A stretch of DNA of 64,000 nt from Hyphomicrobiales bacterium. Its GTDB lineage: Bacteria; Pseudomonadota; Alphaproteobacteria; Rhizobiales; JAJFHB01. Below the pieces are notes generated by a model, which saw only the letters and a list, made by a program, of their open reading frames with translations, was not told where the DNA came from and ran no database searches. Positions 61,936-64,000 of this stretch are shown here, one piece after another. The stretch covers positions 1-64,000 of the forward strand of contig JAJFHE010000024.1 in the NCBI GenBank assembly GCA_021775755.1, given 5' to 3'. How positions within the stretch are numbered: the stretch's first letter is position 1; each line of letters begins with the position of its first letter. A program made the translations under genes and the position numbers.

Positions 61936-62364
61936 ATGTCTGAGCTGAAACCCATACTCGGCGTGAGCACCTGCGTCTGGAAAGGCGGTGACGTGCTGCT
62001 CGTCAAGCGCGGCAAGGCAGGGCGCTATGAAGGCCTGTGGAGCCTGCCGGGGGGACATGTGCACTATGGCGAGGCGATCCGCGATGCCGCCCTGCGCGAG
62101 CTCGCCGAGGAGACCGGGGTTAAGGCCGACCTGTTGGGCATCGCGGACTGTATCGACGTTCATTTGGGCGGCGAAGAAGGTACGCCGGAACACCACTATG
62201 TCATCGTGACGTTCGCTGCCCGCTGGACGGGCGGTATTGCGAAGGCCGGTGACGACGCAGCAGATGTTCAGTGGCGCGCGCCGGGCGGCCTTGACGGGCT
62301 TGCCATGACACCTGGAGCCGCCGATGTCATTCAAAATGCACACAAGGTGCTCACAGCCCTTTGA
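61936..62364 (+). CDS. NUDIX hydrolase
   Basis: The 142-residue protein carries a complete NUDIX box: GGHVHYGEAIRD followed by RELAEETGV, matching Gx5Ex7REUxEExGU. Its substrate, an NDP linked to X, cannot be assigned. It precedes a DUF3179 gene and the TIGR02301 gene; a NUDIX gene near TIGR02301 is an order I recall in Rhizobiales. Confidence 0.92.
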   Translation: MSELKPILGVSTCVWKGGDVLLVKRGKAGRYEGLWSLPGGHVHYGEAIRDAALRELAEETGVKADLLGIADCIDVHLGGEEGTPEHHYVIVTFAARWTGGIAKAGDDAADVQWRAPGGLDGLAMTPGAADVIQNAHKVLTAL

Positions 62365-62390
62365 TTGGCCCTGGCGTCCAGATGTAACGC

Positions 62391-63422
62391 ATGTTTGCAC
62401 GCATGATGTTCAGACTAAGATATGTCGTGCTGGCTTGCCTTGTGGTGGGTGCTGCCTTTCTCTGGTCGGTTGTTGGAAACCAGGCTACCGCCAACCCTGA
62501 AGTCTGGGTCATGGGCGGCTGGGGAAATACCGACTTCGGCAAACACTCGGTGGAGTTCTCCGAGATCATGTCCGGGGGCCCGCCCAAAGACGGCATCCCG
62601 TCCATCGACGATCCGCAATTCATCGATGCCGGCGATGTGTCCAATCTGGGCGCCATGGAACCCGTCATTTCCATCGAAATCGACGGTCAGGCGCGCGCTT
62701 ATCCTCTTCGGATTTTGATGTGGCACGAAATCGTCAACGACCAGATCGGCGACACACCGATCACGGTGACCTACTGCCCCTTGTGCAACTCTTCGATCGT
62801 TTACCTGCGCAACGTCAATGGACAGGTGCTCGACTTCGGCACGACAGGCAAACTCAGAAACTCCGATCTCGTCATGTACGACCGCCAGACCCAGAGCTGG
62901 TGGCAACAATTCCTGGGCGAAGCCATCGTGGGGGAGATGACGGGCACGCGGCTTGATGCCGTTCCGTCGCGGGTCGAGGCGTTTTCGCTGTTTCTGGAAC
63001 GCCATCCGCAAGGCCGCGTCCTGGTGCCCAACAATCCCAACATGCGGCGCTATGGTGCCAATCCTTACGCACACTATGACGGCCGCAACGGCCCCTATGC
63101 ACCACTGTTCACTGGCGATCTGCCCGACTATATCGAGCCGATGGCACGTGTCGTCACGTTCGATGTCGACGGCGAGCCGCATGCGGTCGCGATGAACCTG
63201 CTGCGCGACAAGGGCAGTGTCGAGGTTGGCGGCATCGTCCTCACATGGACCAAGGGACAGAACTCGGCGCTCGATGCGAGCGACATCACGGCTGGCCGCG
63301 ATGTCGGCAACATCGTCGCTCAGGAAAGCGTGGACGGCGCCCTGCGCGACATCGTTTATGACGTGACCTTCGCGTTCGTTTTCAACGTGTTTCATCCCGA
63401 CCTGCGCATCCAGCAGGAGTAG
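62391..63422 (+). CDS. DUF3179-family exported protein
   Basis: The 343-residue protein begins with a signal or anchor (YVVLACLVVGAAFLWSVVG) and continues with the DUF3179 core: ARAYPLRILMWHEIVND with H112, ITVTYCPLCNSSIVY with C129 and C132, and DRQTQSWWQQFLGEAIVG. The CxxC and histidine suggest a metal site. The family is exported and uncharacterised, sometimes described as similar to secreted redox or metal proteins. It lies between the NUDIX and TIGR02301 genes, 26 bases after the former. Confidence 0.88.
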   Translation: MFARMMFRLRYVVLACLVVGAAFLWSVVGNQATANPEVWVMGGWGNTDFGKHSVEFSEIMSGGPPKDGIPSIDDPQFIDAGDVSNLGAMEPVISIEIDGQARAYPLRILMWHEIVNDQIGDTPITVTYCPLCNSSIVYLRNVNGQVLDFGTTGKLRNSDLVMYDRQTQSWWQQFLGEAIVGEMTGTRLDAVPSRVEAFSLFLERHPQGRVLVPNNPNMRRYGANPYAHYDGRNGPYAPLFTGDLPDYIEPMARVVTFDVDGEPHAVAMNLLRDKGSVEVGGIVLTWTKGQNSALDASDITAGRDVGNIVAQESVDGALRDIVYDVTFAFVFNVFHPDLRIQQE

Positions 63423-63546
63423 CCTTCTGGCAGGCCGCCTGAGCCAGGTGGCACGGCACTTGTATCCCTGAACCAGACACGCCGTTTCGGCATGCGTTTC
63501 CCGATCCGGAACGCTGGCCGAGCGGCATATTGGAGGCTCAGAAACC

Positions 63547-63966
63547 ATGGCTCGCAAGCGCCCATACCTGCCGTTCTTCCGCATCGCTTTCGGCGCGCTG
63601 ATGCTCGGAGCATTTCTGTCCAGCGCGGCTACTCCGGCACGTGCTACACCGCTTGAATACGACTACAGATACGAGCAAAATCTCTTGGAACTATCTGAAG
63701 TCCTTGGCACTTTGCATTATCTCGACCGTTTGTGCGTAGCCTATGACGACCGCTTGTGGCGCGAGCGGATGATTGAACTTCTGCAGGCCGAGGACGCCGT
63801 CGGCGAGCGGCGAGCAGCTCTTGTCTACCGGTTCAATCAGGGCTTCCGCGGCATGCGCGTCTGGCACAACCATTGTTCGGAGCCCACGCGTTTCAAAATC
63901 GCACACCTGCAGGCGCGCGGAGAGCTCCTTATGAGGTGGTTCGCCGGCCGATGGCGGGTGAATTAA
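63547..63966 (+). CDS. TIGR02301-family exported protein
   Basis: The 139-residue protein has a signal peptide (IAFGALMLGAFLSSAATPARA) and the family core: LLELSEVLGTLHYLDRLC, then WRERMIELLQAE and FNQGFRGMRVWHNHCS. Two conserved cysteines (RLC, NHCS) could form a disulfide. The family is found in Rhizobiales and has no known function. The gene is complete; 34 bases remain to the end of the window, without further features. Confidence 0.85.
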   Translation: MARKRPYLPFFRIAFGALMLGAFLSSAATPARATPLEYDYRYEQNLLELSEVLGTLHYLDRLCVAYDDRLWRERMIELLQAEDAVGERRAALVYRFNQGFRGMRVWHNHCSEPTRFKIAHLQARGELLMRWFAGRWRVN

Positions 63967-64000
63967 CCGTTAATGCAAGACACGCGTGGCATCGCTGGGC

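Noticed and set aside
62415-63584. 389-codon minus-strand frame
   Set aside because: Antisense to the DUF3179 gene, which has a signal peptide and conserved CxxC on the plus strand.
1-64000. CRISPR array, phage genes, rRNA genes or a replication origin
   Set aside because: No regularly spaced repeat array, phage structural gene, rRNA-like sequence or cluster of DnaA-type boxes was seen.

Overview
The window looks like chromosomal DNA of a GC-rich alphaproteobacterium, most likely of the Hyphomicrobiales (Rhizobiales) or a close relative. This rests on gene families and local orders I recall from that group: a DnaJ-like gene, fabI and aroC near a divergent pdxH; a histone-deacetylase-like gene followed by xseB and tlyA; a NUDIX gene near a TIGR02301-type gene; and Lrp/AsnC-controlled alanine dehydrogenase. 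I cannot support a genus. The window is almost fully coding, with genes on both strands and many ATGA-type overlaps.

Region by region. 1-150 holds the 3' end of an IS481-like insertion sequence that abuts a tRNA-Gln gene; a tRNA-Pro gene follows. 0.7-4.5 kb carries a small RelA/SpoT-type HD hydrolase, a CheY-like regulator, a small unknown protein, an amidohydrolase and a small secreted protein. 4.6-10.2 kb is one very large gene for a predicted exported protein of about 1,850 residues. Its C-terminal end carries protein-kinase-like motifs behind a hydrophobic segment, which is the most unusual object here. 10.3-20.2 kb is mostly housekeeping and catabolism: a metallo-beta-lactamase-fold hydrolase, an FAD 2-hydroxyacid dehydrogenase, Sua5/TsaC, an acyl-CoA dehydrogenase, a deacetylase, xseB, tlyA, ald with its Lrp-type regulator, and an SDR. 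20.2-25.4 kb has secreted proteins, an acyltransferase-like protein coupled to a Wzx-like flippase, and an alpha/beta hydrolase. 25.6-35.5 kb has fatty-acid, nucleoside and sterol-desaturase-type enzymes, then aroC, fabI, a DnaJ-like gene and pdxH, with a large membrane protein and a small lipoprotein between the last two.

35.5-42.5 kb is a second accessory stretch. It holds a GT10 fucosyltransferase, a Tyr/Lys-repeat protein, two inverted-repeat elements, and a complete 4-hydroxybenzoyl-CoA reductase (gamma, alpha and beta subunits) facing an aryl-CoA ligase. Together these could convert 4-hydroxybenzoate to benzoyl-CoA. 42.7-49.7 kb looks like an amine or nitrogen catabolic locus: an FAD amine oxidase, a class III aminotransferase, an amidase, a double-Rid protein and a class III nucleotide cyclase. 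49.8-54 kb has two universal stress proteins, cytochrome b561, a methyltransferase and an Na+/alanine symporter. 54-64 kb has a flavin disulfide-reductase-like enzyme, a Tat-exported aldo/keto reductase coupled to a membrane-anchored winged-helix-like protein, an amidase, an acyl-CoA synthetase, a GNAT, a NUDIX hydrolase, a DUF3179 protein and a TIGR02301 protein.

All functional calls are from reading motifs by eye; no database search was run.
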